A DNA stretch of 6,398 nt from an uncultured Desulfobacterales bacterium (GCA_945787595.1 CALZJV010000433.1:1-6398), one strand, 5' to 3'; counted from the first letter of the stretch, positions 1 through 6,053 are shown. Program-made: numbers and translations. The notes: generated from the letters alone by a model not told the origin.

Positions 1-105
1 CAAAAGTTTCTGGATCCCAAACCCCAAAAGCGCAAAGGCATCTGGGGCCGATATATGGATCGGTTGCAGAAGGCAACCGGCGGTAAGGCGCAGAAATGCC
101 ACTGA
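1..105 (+). CDS. C-terminal end of an unrecognised protein (5' end outside window)
   Basis: Reading frame 1 is open from the first base to a TGA at 103-105 and gives 34 residues, beginning QKFLDPKPQKRKG and ending in KAQKCH. The piece is strongly basic, with about eleven Lys/Arg residues, several in short clusters, and a Cys-His close to the end. It contains no membrane segment. It could be the cytoplasmic tail of a membrane protein or the end of a soluble protein; I do not recognise the family. Frame 2 and one minus-strand frame are also open here, so the choice of frame rests on the protein-like composition and is not certain. It points the same way as the tlpA-like gene, 379 bp downstream. 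Confidence 0.45.
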   Translation, partial: QKFLDPKPQKRKGIWGRYMDRLQKATGGKAQKCH

Positions 106-198
106 AATTGGCCGATGAATAAAAGCGCCAAAATCGAGTACGCATTTTACTAAGCCGAGCATAAATCATTAGACATGGATACACCGCCCGCTTCGCTC

Positions 199-411
199 GA
201 GTCGCAGAGATCGCAGAGGAACTTTTCTTTTAAATTTCTGCTGAGAGGCCAGAAAGTTAAAAAAACACGCCCTTCGGGCGACAGTGTAACGTACCATTTT
301 CATTCTATCATGCTTAAGTATTTTCTTTCATTTGAGACGGATTGTTCTCTATGTTTGCCGTCCTTTCAACGGCAAATATAAAATAACTTTTCTCTGCGCA
401 CTTTGCGACTC
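199..411. repeat. Inverted-repeat element A (213 bp, MITE-like)
   Basis: The left arm at 199-221 begins GAGTCGCAGAG. The reverse complement of 389-411 begins GAGTCGCAAAG. The two 23-base arms match at 19 positions, and the similarity continues loosely inward as T/A-rich sequence. The arms are made of short phrases of the form CGCARAG repeated every 8-9 bases, and the right-hand series extends to about 418. Inside are an exact 8-bp inverted repeat (TTTGCCGT at 354-361, ACGGCAAA at 369-376) and a G+C hairpin (268-280). No open reading frame belongs to it. It ends 73 bp before the tlpA start. A short non-autonomous mobile element or a regulatory repeat are both possible. Confidence 0.55.
258..280 (-). 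terminator. Terminator-like hairpin on the minus strand, inside element A
   Basis: CGCCC at 268-272 and GGGCG at 276-280 form a 5-bp G+C stem with a 3-base loop. Read on the minus strand, the stem is followed by TG and then seven T residues (265-259), the layout of an intrinsic terminator. No minus-strand gene ends near it. It could stop transcripts that run out of the radical SAM gene and antisense through tlpA, or it may be part of the element. The stem is short, so confidence is limited. Confidence 0.35.
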
Positions 412-484
412 TGCGGTGAATAAGATATTGAATCTCAATACAAGATGTCTAAATGATTATTGCCGCAAAGGAAACTTGATATCC

Positions 485-1075
485 ATGGCAAACGAAACAA
501 CGAGAAAAAGGGAAGAAAAAGATTTTAACTATCTGATGGCTGTTTTCATTTTTGTGGCGGTCACGGTTTTGGTGATCATTCTTTCGCTAAAGCTGAATAA
601 CTCATCTTTTGAATTTTCAAATCAGGTCGCGATCGAGAATAACCTGCCGGCACCTGATTTCTCATTTCCCGGGCTTGACGGGAAAATGGTCAGCCTTTCC
701 GATTACAAGGGAAAAGTAGTTCTCATCAATGTTTGGGCGACCTGGTGCCCGCCCTGTGTTGATGAAATGCCCTCAATGGAAAAGCTTTATCAAAACATCA
801 AAGGTGAAAATTTCGAGATCTTAGCAGTCAGTATAGATGAGGCGGGACTTAAAGCAGTGGTGCCTTTTATGAAAAAAACCAACCTGACGTTTCCTGCTTT
901 GATCGATTCTGAAGGCACCATCAAAGCTGTTTATGGAATTACCGGAATTCCCGAAAGCTTTATCATCGACAAGCAAGGCTTTCTCATCAAAAAAATTGTC
1001 GGACCGGTAGACTGGGCTACCTCCCCAATCTATCGTTTTTTTAGTGATTTGATGCAAACGCCATTGCCGCAATAG
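485..1075 (+). CDS. TlpA/ResA-family membrane-anchored thiol-disulfide oxidoreductase
   Basis: The predicted protein has 196 residues. Residues 1-15 are charged and cytoplasmic, about 16-36 form one hydrophobic helix (an uncleaved signal anchor), and the rest is a periplasmic thioredoxin-like domain. The lead-in PAPDFSFPGLDGK (about 55-67) and the active site WCPPC (W87, C88, C91) are typical of TlpA/ResA/CcmG proteins, and the cis-proline loop is GIPESF (P156). These proteins usually reduce disulfides in exported proteins, often apocytochrome c; the partner here is not shown. A TTG at 332 would extend the frame by 51 codons through repeat element A, and that extension has no protein character. 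ATG 485 has AAAGGA at 467-472, about 12 bases upstream, and directly precedes a normal signal anchor, so I chose it. By eye it is more A+T-rich than the genes on the other strand. No CcdA or cytochrome gene is in view. Confidence 0.9.
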   Translation: MANETTRKREEKDFNYLMAVFIFVAVTVLVIILSLKLNNSSFEFSNQVAIENNLPAPDFSFPGLDGKMVSLSDYKGKVVLINVWATWCPPCVDEMPSMEKLYQNIKGENFEILAVSIDEAGLKAVVPFMKKTNLTFPALIDSEGTIKAVYGITGIPESFIIDKQGFLIKKIVGPVDWATSPIYRFFSDLMQTPLPQ

Positions 1076-1077
1076 GA

Positions 1078-2616
1078 TCATTTAACCGAAACGGCATTTC
1101 TGTCGGGCGCTTGCAGGCCAAGGTCGATCATCCTGGCTGGGAGTTCGGGTTTGTGGGACAGGGTCCGTTTACGGAAAGGAGCGGAGAGAAAATTGAAGAT
1201 GTCGGATGCCTTCATGTAGCGGCCGAAGGTACGCACCAGCCTGTAGGTTTGAATGGGACGTCCGATAATTCGGCGCGCAAAAAGCAGGGCGAAGCCTTTC
1301 ATGCGCGCCCGATTGATGACCTCGCCCGGCAGGATGGTAGGGTCGATGTCGGAGCACTTGAACCATTTATGCCAGTCACGCTCATCGTCGATGATCCCCC
1401 GCTCAATATATTCCTGCCACAGGGGCGTGCCCCGATAAACGCACAGCCGGTTGAACCCAAAGGTGTCCAATTTCAAACGGGCTGCGAAACGAAAACTCTC
1501 CATGATATCCTCAACCGTCTCGCCGGGTGCGCCTACCAGAAAAAAGCCATGGGCTCTCTTAATACCCCGTCGCTTGGCTTCGTTTACCGCATATTCGATT
1601 TGCTCCAGGGTCTGGTTTTTATTGAGCCGGTCGAGAACCTTTTGTGTTCCGGCCTCGATACCATAGGCTAAAAAGGTGCAGTTGGCCTTGCTCATGATCG
1701 GCAGTTGATCGACAGCAGCCGAATCCACCCTGCCCTCGCATCCCCAGCTGAATTCGAGTCCGCGGTCGATAATGCCATGGCAGATTTCGCTGATGCGCCT
1801 GCGCTTGAGCAGGAAGTGATCGTCGGTAAGATAAATCGAGCGGTAACCCGCATCGTTGAGTTGCTGCATTTCTCCCAGGACGTGCTCCGCCGAGCGGTGG
1901 CGCCATTTGCCATTGGACAGGGAAGGGATGTCGCAGTATATGCAACCGTAGGGGCAGCCCCTCGACGTTTGAATCGTGCAGAATTTATCGAGTGAGAGCA
2001 CCGCCGGAACATCAAGGGGCAGAGATTCAATATAATCGATAGGCAGACTGTCCCGGTCCGGGTAGGGAAACTGATCCAGATCCCGGATAATGGGACGAGG
2101 TGTGTTTCGAATAACCTTGTTTCCGTTGCGCCAGACCAGACCGGCCACCGCACCCGGATCAGCGAGATGGTCCAGGTAATCAGGTAAAACTTCCTCACCT
2201 TCGCCTACCCCAACGCAGTCTGCATGGGGACAGTCTTTTAAAATAAAATCTGCATTCATGGAGGCGAAAACGCCTCCCAGGATGACCGGCGTTTGTGGCG
2301 CGGCTTCTTTGAGTCGCCCGGCCATAATTTTGGTTGACGGGTAGGTCGTGGTGGAAAGAAATGAGAGTGCGATGACATCAGGGTTTTCCGCGTTGACTGC
2401 CTGAACAATGTGATCCACCTTCATTTTGGGGTGGCAGGTATCGAACATCCGCACTCGGTGACCATGTTGACGTACTACCGGGGCCAGGGTTTCAATGCCT
2501 ATGGGGGGAAACGCCATCACCTTGACACGCTCGTCGTCGGGACCTGAACCTCCCAACTCTTGCGGCAGCATTCGATAGTAATCTTCATCCCGGACATATA
2601 TCATGAAAACATTCAT
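1078..2616 (-). CDS. Cobalamin-binding-domain radical SAM protein, substrate unknown
   Basis: This is a 512-residue protein with two clear domains. About 30-150 is a B12-binding-like Rossmann domain with PPIGIETLAPVVRQHGH (37-53), the segment PDVIALSFLS, VILGGVFASM (111-120) and the GEGEE stretch near 138-142. About 210-430 is the radical SAM barrel, with the [4Fe-4S] cluster motif C221-x3-C225-x2-C228 in TSRGCPYGCIYCD, then YLTDDHFL, the YGIEAGT strand (318-324) and FFLVGAPGET. A basic C-terminal tail follows. This is the class B radical SAM architecture, which includes methyltransferases and BchE-like cyclases. B12 use is inferred from the fold, because such domains often lack the DxHxxG signature. 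ATG 2616 has GAGAAAG 7 bases upstream (2624-2630). It lies 388 bp downstream of the oxidase, probably has its own promoter, and is not beside any recognisable pathway gene. I cannot name the substrate. Confidence 0.9.
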   Translation of the reverse strand: MNVFMIYVRDEDYYRMLPQELGGSGPDDERVKVMAFPPIGIETLAPVVRQHGHRVRMFDTCHPKMKVDHIVQAVNAENPDVIALSFLSTTTYPSTKIMAGRLKEAAPQTPVILGGVFASMNADFILKDCPHADCVGVGEGEEVLPDYLDHLADPGAVAGLVWRNGNKVIRNTPRPIIRDLDQFPYPDRDSLPIDYIESLPLDVPAVLSLDKFCTIQTSRGCPYGCIYCDIPSLSNGKWRHRSAEHVLGEMQQLNDAGYRSIYLTDDHFLLKRRRISEICHGIIDRGLEFSWGCEGRVDSAAVDQLPIMSKANCTFLAYGIEAGTQKVLDRLNKNQTLEQIEYAVNEAKRRGIKRAHGFFLVGAPGETVEDIMESFRFAARLKLDTFGFNRLCVYRGTPLWQEYIERGIIDDERDWHKWFKCSDIDPTILPGEVINRARMKGFALLFARRIIGRPIQTYRLVRTFGRYMKASDIFNFLSAPFRKRTLSHKPELPARMIDLGLQAPDRNAVSVK

Positions 2617-2663
2617 TCAAATTCTTTCTCGTTCTTTTTTAATATCTTTATTATTGCTTCAAG

Positions 2664-2691
2664 AAGGCTAGTATCCTCAATGAATAGCCTT
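2664..2691 (-). other. Hairpin in the radical SAM leader (proximal)
   Basis: AAGGCTA at 2664-2670 and TAGCCTT at 2685-2691 form an exact 7-bp stem with a 14-base loop, 47 bases before the ATG of the radical SAM gene. There is no U-run after it in the minus direction, so it is not a standard terminator. It could influence translation or RNA stability. Confidence 0.4.
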
Positions 2692-2753
2692 TATTTATCA
2701 AACTTAATGAAGACGGACATGCGGTTTCGCCCCTAGTTGTAGTGGAGGAAAGG

Positions 2754-2790
2754 TCCGGTAAAACGGTTGAAATGAGATTTCATTTACGGA
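2754..2790 (-). other. Nested hairpin in the radical SAM leader (distal)
   Basis: TCCGGTAAA (2754-2762) pairs with TTTACGGA (2783-2790) with one bulged base. Inside it, TGAAAT (2768-2773) pairs exactly with ATTTCA (2777-2782) around a 3-base loop. The two stems can form together, with a 5-base bulge between them on one side only. It would lie in the 5' leader of the radical SAM transcript if the promoter at 2823-2851 is used. Confidence 0.4.
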
Positions 2791-2813
2791 GATCGGATTT
2801 GAAATTTGTAACG

Positions 2814-2833
2814 TTTAATGCAATTTAATGCAA
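2814..2833. repeat. Exact 10-bp tandem repeat, two copies
   Basis: TTTAATGCAA occurs at 2814-2823 and again directly at 2824-2833. The proposed -10 of the radical SAM promoter overlaps the junction of the two copies, so each copy offers a similar TTAAA -10 on the minus strand. This may be a recent slip duplication or a binding site repeated at one-turn spacing. Confidence 0.6.
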
Positions 2834-2851
2834 GAAGTGAATGGGTGTCAA
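2823..2851 (-). promoter_or_regulatory. Likely sigma70-type promoter of the radical SAM gene
   Basis: On the minus strand there is a perfect -35 TTGACA (2851-2846), a 17-base spacer and TTAAAT (2828-2823), a four-of-six -10. Transcription would start near 2816 and leave a leader of about 200 bases. The CCCCGGGG palindrome at 2865-2872 lies just upstream of the -35. The -10 is imperfect, so this is a prediction only. Confidence 0.45.
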
Positions 2852-2922
2852 GTTTGAAAGCGGTCCCCGGGGTTCCCTGGATTACATTAATTGGGTCGGC
2901 TCAGTTTATTTTTAAGATTTTA

Positions 2923-2940
2923 GCCACCAAGGCACGCAGT
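2923..2940 (+). repeat. Orphan repeat arm with the octamer phrase
   Basis: After GC, the octamers CACCAAGG (2925-2932) and CACGCAGT (2933-2940) follow one another. They match the phrase that builds the arms of element C (CACCAAGA, CACAAAGA) and resemble element A. I found no inverted partner between 2617 and 3004, so this is a single arm or a decayed element, 65 bp past the oxidase stop codon. Confidence 0.4.
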
Positions 2941-3004
2941 TATAAAAAAAGGATATGAAGTTGAAACTTTTGTCAAAAAGAGAAATATCTATTGCTGAAA
3001 TTGT

Positions 3005-4564
3005 TTAGGCAGATGCGGCGGAACCTTCAATTAAATAATTGCGCATCATCCCCATATCTTCGTGCTCCAGGTTGTGGCAGTGGTAAAGAAAAAGCCCGGG
3101 GTAGTCGCCAAACCGGACCAGAATCCGAATCCGTTCGCCGGGCATGAGCAGCACCGTATCCTTCCAGCCTTCATCCACATACCCGTCATGTGTAACGCCC
3201 TGCCGTTCCAGAACCTGAAACTGTTTTCCGTGCAGGTGTATGGGATGGGGCATATTCATCCCCCCCATCATCCCCATGCCGCCGCCTTCATTGATGAACT
3301 CCCATACTTCAAGGGTGTTCAGGCGCACTTTTTCGTCATTGGCCACTTCTTGCATCCGAAATGTTCTGCCGTTAATGGCCCAGGTCATATGGCGCATCTC
3401 AAGGTAAAATTTTTTCGATTGACCCGCATTGACGGCACCTGCTGCCCGATAGCGTTTGATGGTTGAAAGCCGCTTTGGAAGGGCAAGAGTTTCTTTCTCC
3501 CTGCGGTTCACTTTTACCTTTAAAATCCGGAATCCGGCGCCATTGGGCAGAGCAGCTCCGGAGCCCATCATGCCGCGTCCCATCTGCCCTCCGCTCATCA
3601 CTCCGGCATTAAAGGGCAGGCTTACCAGTGCTGATTCCGAGCCAACTGGATGCTTGCTGAAGTCGGCCCACAGTTCCAGCCGCTCACCTGGTCCGAGCAT
3701 CACGTAATCTCGCTGAGCCGGCGTTTCCAGTAGACCGCCATCGGTGCCGATCACAGTCAGCGGACTGCCGTCCTGCCAGGCCAGTTTGTAAATCCGCGAG
3801 TTGGAACCGTTTAAAAGCCGCAGCCGGTAGGCACGTGTCGCCACCGGCAGGCTAAAGTCCGGGAGGCCGTTAACCATAATCCAGTCGCCCAGAAATCCGG
3901 TCATCTGCTCCATATGGTGACCGGAGAGATAAATCAGCTGATTGCGATTGTCAAAAGCCCGGTCCTGGATGACAAGGGGGATGTCGTATTTCCCGGTCGG
4001 CAATCCGGCGGCTTTTTCTTCGTCGTCGGAAACCAGAAACAACCCGGCCAATCCCCCGTAAACCTGGGGGCCGGTTATGCCGTGGGGATGGGGGTGATAC
4101 CAATACGTTCCCGCCCGATTGCGCACTTCGAATTCGTAGATATAGGATTCGCCCTTTGGAATAACAAATCGCGGATGCCCATCCATATCAGCCGGTACAT
4201 GCAATCCGTGCCAGTGAACGATGGTCTCATCGGCAATATCGTTGGTAAAGCGGATGCGGACTTTCTGCCCGGTGCGTGCCCGGATGATAGGTCCCAGATA
4301 AGTTCTCTCAAGTTGGATCAGGCTTGCCGGATCCCCTTTTAACAGTTGTGCCCGATAACTCCATACGCTGGTGGGATTGCCCGGAAGTATCGGAATTTCT
4401 GATGGGGTTGCTTTTAAAGCGATTTCCATATCCGGGATGAATTTACCCTCCGGATTCGATGCTGCCTGGGCGCCGTCACTATTTACAAGCGCAGGAATGC
4501 CCCCGGCCAAAAAGCTTGCAGTTCCGGCACCGGTGATCTGCAAAAACTGACGTCGGTTAATCAT
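3005..4564 (-). CDS. Tat-exported multicopper oxidase, CueO/CopA-like, Met-rich
   Basis: This three-domain multicopper oxidase has 519 residues, numbered here from the ATG at 4564. It starts MINRRQFLQ, a twin-arginine signal (R4, R5), with an Ala-rich region after it. All four copper motifs are intact: HWHG (H117, H119), YHPHPHG (H157, H159), HPIHLHG (H440, H443, H445) and HCHNLEHEDMGMM (H495, C496, H497, H501, axial M506). That is a full type 1 plus trinuclear site, so it should couple oxidation of Cu(I), metal ions or phenols to O2 reduction in the periplasm. Met clusters at 323-333 and 430-438, the second just before HPIHLHG, suggest Cu(I) binding as in CueO. The frame also has an ATG at 4597 (11 codons earlier), but GAGGGG lies 6 bases before ATG 4564 and the shorter form gives a normal Tat signal. 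It follows the zraP-like gene by 58 bp. Confidence 0.93.
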   Translation of the reverse strand: MINRRQFLQITGAGTASFLAGGIPALVNSDGAQAASNPEGKFIPDMEIALKATPSEIPILPGNPTSVWSYRAQLLKGDPASLIQLERTYLGPIIRARTGQKVRIRFTNDIADETIVHWHGLHVPADMDGHPRFVIPKGESYIYEFEVRNRAGTYWYHPHPHGITGPQVYGGLAGLFLVSDDEEKAAGLPTGKYDIPLVIQDRAFDNRNQLIYLSGHHMEQMTGFLGDWIMVNGLPDFSLPVATRAYRLRLLNGSNSRIYKLAWQDGSPLTVIGTDGGLLETPAQRDYVMLGPGERLELWADFSKHPVGSESALVSLPFNAGVMSGGQMGRGMMGSGAALPNGAGFRILKVKVNRREKETLALPKRLSTIKRYRAAGAVNAGQSKKFYLEMRHMTWAINGRTFRMQEVANDEKVRLNTLEVWEFINEGGGMGMMGGMNMPHPIHLHGKQFQVLERQGVTHDGYVDEGWKDTVLLMPGERIRILVRFGDYPGLFLYHCHNLEHEDMGMMRNYLIEGSAASA

Positions 4565-4570
4565 ATTCAT

Positions 4571-4576
4571 CCCCTC
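4571..4576 (-). promoter_or_regulatory. Ribosome-binding site that decides the oxidase start
   Basis: GAGGGG on the minus strand lies 6 bases before ATG 4564 and directly abuts another ATG (4568-4570), which would be too close. The ATG at 4597 has only an AGGA about 6 bases upstream, so it cannot be excluded. The 4564 start keeps the RR motif at residues 4-5. Confidence 0.55.
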
Positions 4577-4622
4577 ATCTGTATTATCCGTGTTCATCCG
4601 CGTCCTATTTCGACCTATCCGT

Positions 4623-5312
4623 CTATTCTGTCTGGGAGCCCTGCCCTTTATGGTATTGTCGGGAGTTCTCGCGATCGGACTCGCCGGGACCCGTCATTTC
4701 CGGTCCTCTGCCACAACCGGAGCCCATGCCGTAACCGCCGCGATGCATCATTCGCGGTCCCATACCGTAGCCATCTCCGGGACCGCCAAAGGAACCATTA
4801 CAAGGACCCCAATTGCCTTTCCCACCACGCCTCTTCTCACTGCGATGCATCATTCCGGGGCCCATAGGATTGCCGTCCCAAAACCTCCAGCCGAGATCGG
4901 GATTGATTTTTCGGACTCGCAATAGGTGCTCCAGACGCTTTTGAGCCATTTGTGCTTTAAAATCAGATAATTCCGTCTGTAAGGCAGTGGCAGCGGCAGC
5001 ATTCGGATCTTCTTTGGCCAGTTCGCTTGCCAATTCGAGCCGTTTTTGATAAATTTTACGACGTAAGTCTTTGGCTGCTTCGAAAAATGCCGTACGCTCC
5101 GCATCCAGTTTTTTAATTTCATCTTCACTCAAATTGTCAAAGGCGCCGCATCCGGCACCACCATCGCCCCTGTGATGCCATCCCTGACCTTGATGCATCC
5201 CGCGATGGCGACCGTATCCCTTATCCCAGTCGGCAGATGCATGGATTCCCGAAAACAAAATTGCGAATGCCGCCATCAGAATAATTTTTAATTTTCCATA
5301 CTTTTTGTTCAT
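4623..5312 (-). CDS. ZraP/CpxP-like periplasmic metal-binding protein with Met/His-rich tail
   Basis: This 229-residue secreted protein has a Sec signal at about 1-27 (lysines, hydrophobic core, then the probable cleavage site ASA before DWD). A His/Gly-rich segment follows (H36, H40, H46, H47). The helical core at about 60-137 starts LSEDEIKKLD and holds long Leu/Lys/Glu helices, as in the ZraP/CpxP/Spy heavy-metal-resistance family. The tail from about 148 to 206 is rich in Gly, Met and His with a duplicated module, MGPGMMHR (150-157) and MGPRMMHR (184-191), plus Cys at 171 and 200. E. coli ZraP is about 140 residues, so the extra length is mainly this tail. Relatives are zinc- or copper-binding chaperones; the Met content and the oxidase next door favour copper. 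The start has AAGGAG 7 bases upstream (5320-5325). It is the first gene of a probable two-gene operon with the oxidase. Confidence 0.85.
   Translation of the reverse strand: MNKKYGKLKIILMAAFAILFSGIHASADWDKGYGRHRGMHQGQGWHHRGDGGAGCGAFDNLSEDEIKKLDAERTAFFEAAKDLRRKIYQKRLELASELAKEDPNAAAATALQTELSDFKAQMAQKRLEHLLRVRKINPDLGWRFWDGNPMGPGMMHRSEKRRGGKGNWGPCNGSFGGPGDGYGMGPRMMHRGGYGMGSGCGRGPEMTGPGESDRENSRQYHKGQGSQTE
4740..4855 (-). repeat. Internal duplication in the zraP-like gene
   Basis: The 14-base sequence GCGATGCATCATTC occurs exactly at 4740-4753 and 4842-4855, in the same frame. On the coding strand it encodes the two MMHR modules of the C-terminal tail. The flanking Gly-Pro-Met codons are also alike, so the tail seems to have grown by duplication of a metal-binding unit. 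Confidence 0.6.
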
Positions 5313-5359
5313 GTTCCTGCTCCTTCTGTAAAATTTATAATAATTGTAATTTCAGACCT

Positions 5360-5558
5360 CGTTGAATAGTTTACTGGTTGAATGGTTGATTAGGTAAATT
5401 ATAGTCATAATTTGAGAATGTTACGATTGTTGTTTAAAGATTTTGGGGACACAGAATTGTTTTTTCTTTTGAAACATGAAGTGTCCAATTATTTTGCAAA
5501 TATGGGATAAATCCATATTTACAACCACTTAACCAATCAACTAATCAACCAATCAACG
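5360..5558. repeat. Inverted-repeat element B (199 bp, arms of tandem octamers)
   Basis: The left arm holds four octamers in perfect register at 5362-5393: TTGAATAG, then TTTACTGG, then TTGAATGG, then TTGATTAG. Read on the minus strand, the right arm (5556-5525) is also four octamers in register: TTGATTGG, TTGATTAG, TTGATTGG and TTAAGTGG. The outer 30 bases of the two arms match at 23 positions. Inside are an exact 8-bp inverted repeat with a 7-base loop (AAATATGG 5498-5505, CCATATTT 5513-5520) and the pair GGACAC (5447-5452) and GTGTCC (5481-5486). There is no coding frame. The element ends 47 bp upstream of the zraP-like start and may carry part of its promoter. Confidence 0.6.
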
Positions 5559-5839
5559 ATAGTCTGTCTGCTTCGCCCGTCCCGTAGCTCCGGTAGATGG
5601 TTCAGGTATAGGTTCGAAGCCCATTTAACCGAGGCAAATCCGGCGGTGAATAATGTCGAATAAAAAAACTGTAAGCACGATTTAAGGTTTTGTAATTTTT
5701 TATTTACAATCTATATGCCAAAGCAGCCGCTGTAAATTTTTTAACAATGTAACAAATTGATAATAAGTAATAAAATATTTATTATAGCGCTTTAAAAGGA
5801 TGAAGTAGGAGAAGAATACCGGTTCTCAGCCTAACAACC

Positions 5840-5901
5840 GATGGATAAAAAGTACCCAGTTTCCGGTCAATATGTTAAATTTCGGGTAAAATCTATCCAT
5901 C
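5840..5901. other. Nested inverted repeat, possible structured RNA or binding site
   Basis: GATGGATA (5840-5847) pairs exactly with TATCCATC (5894-5901). After a symmetric 5-base internal loop, TACCC (5853-5857) pairs with GGGTA (5884-5888), leaving a 26-base loop. There is no T-run, so it is not a terminator in either direction. No neighbouring gene explains it. Confidence 0.35.
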
Positions 5902-6053
5902 TTCTAAACATGATTTTATATGCAGGAGTAATTCTATTTATTCCAAGAATTTAGCTGATTAAATGACTTGGCCCTGTAATACTTGCCTCTTTGGTTGACT
6001 GAACCTTGGGATTTGGATATACCACTACCTAACCCGGACAAGCCGGAAAAATT

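Larger units (their letters stand above)
106..484. other. Intergenic stretch carrying inverted-repeat element A
   Basis: No believable gene lies in these 379 bp. A 68-codon + strand frame (175-381) has no ribosome-binding site and runs through repeat sequence. The right-hand part should hold the tlpA promoter. The best I can see is a TTGAAT at about 429-434 with a poor AT-rich -10 about 17 bases on, which is too weak to annotate. The middle, 199-411, is element A. I see nothing definable in 106-198. Confidence 0.6.
2617..3004. other. Intergenic region between the oxidase and the radical SAM gene
   Basis: These 388 bp hold no credible gene; the longest ATG frame I tried on the plus strand (2679-2735) is 18 codons. 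Reading on the minus strand towards the radical SAM gene, it contains an orphan repeat arm (2923-2940), a CCCCGGGG palindrome (2865-2872), a likely sigma70 promoter (2823-2851), an exact 10-bp tandem repeat (2814-2833) and two hairpins in the presumed leader. I see no convincing terminator for the oxidase gene, only a weak CTTTT/AAAAG pairing near 2967-2980. Confidence 0.6.

Noticed and set aside
96..110. GCCACTG as a B12-box-like motif
   Set aside because: It lies in the end of the partial upstream gene and has none of the remaining cobalamin riboswitch consensus.
175..381. 68-codon + strand frame
   Set aside because: It has no ribosome-binding site and runs through inverted-repeat element A.
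332..484. TTG-initiated N-terminal extension of the tlpA-like protein
   Set aside because: The extra 51 residues come from repeat DNA and would bury the signal anchor; ATG 485 is the natural start.
1111..1671. 186-codon + strand frame opposite the radical SAM gene
   Set aside because: It is an antisense shadow: the minus-strand frame has full domain motifs, and this one has no recognisable fold and no ribosome-binding site.
2741..2765. GAGGAAAGGTCCGG, similar to the conserved start of bacterial RNase P RNA
   Set aside because: The other conserved RNase P RNA segments do not follow, and the available intergenic length is short; a chance match.
2967..2980. CTTTT/AAAAG pairing as a terminator of the oxidase gene
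   Set aside because: The stem is five A/T-rich pairs with no proper T-run after it on the minus strand.
3914..4342. 142-codon + strand frame opposite the oxidase
   Set aside because: It overlaps essential copper motifs on the other strand and has low-complexity, protein-unlike composition; a shadow frame.
5578..5635. tRNA-like piece with GGTTCGAAGCCC resembling a T-arm
   Set aside because: No matching acceptor stem or anticodon arm can be built, and there is no CCA end.
5841..5954. 37-codon + strand frame starting MDKKYPVSGQ with a hydrophobic end
   Set aside because: The hydrophobic C-terminus could pass as a small membrane protein. However, there is no ribosome-binding site at the right distance (AGGAG is about 30 bases upstream), and the start lies in an inverted repeat.
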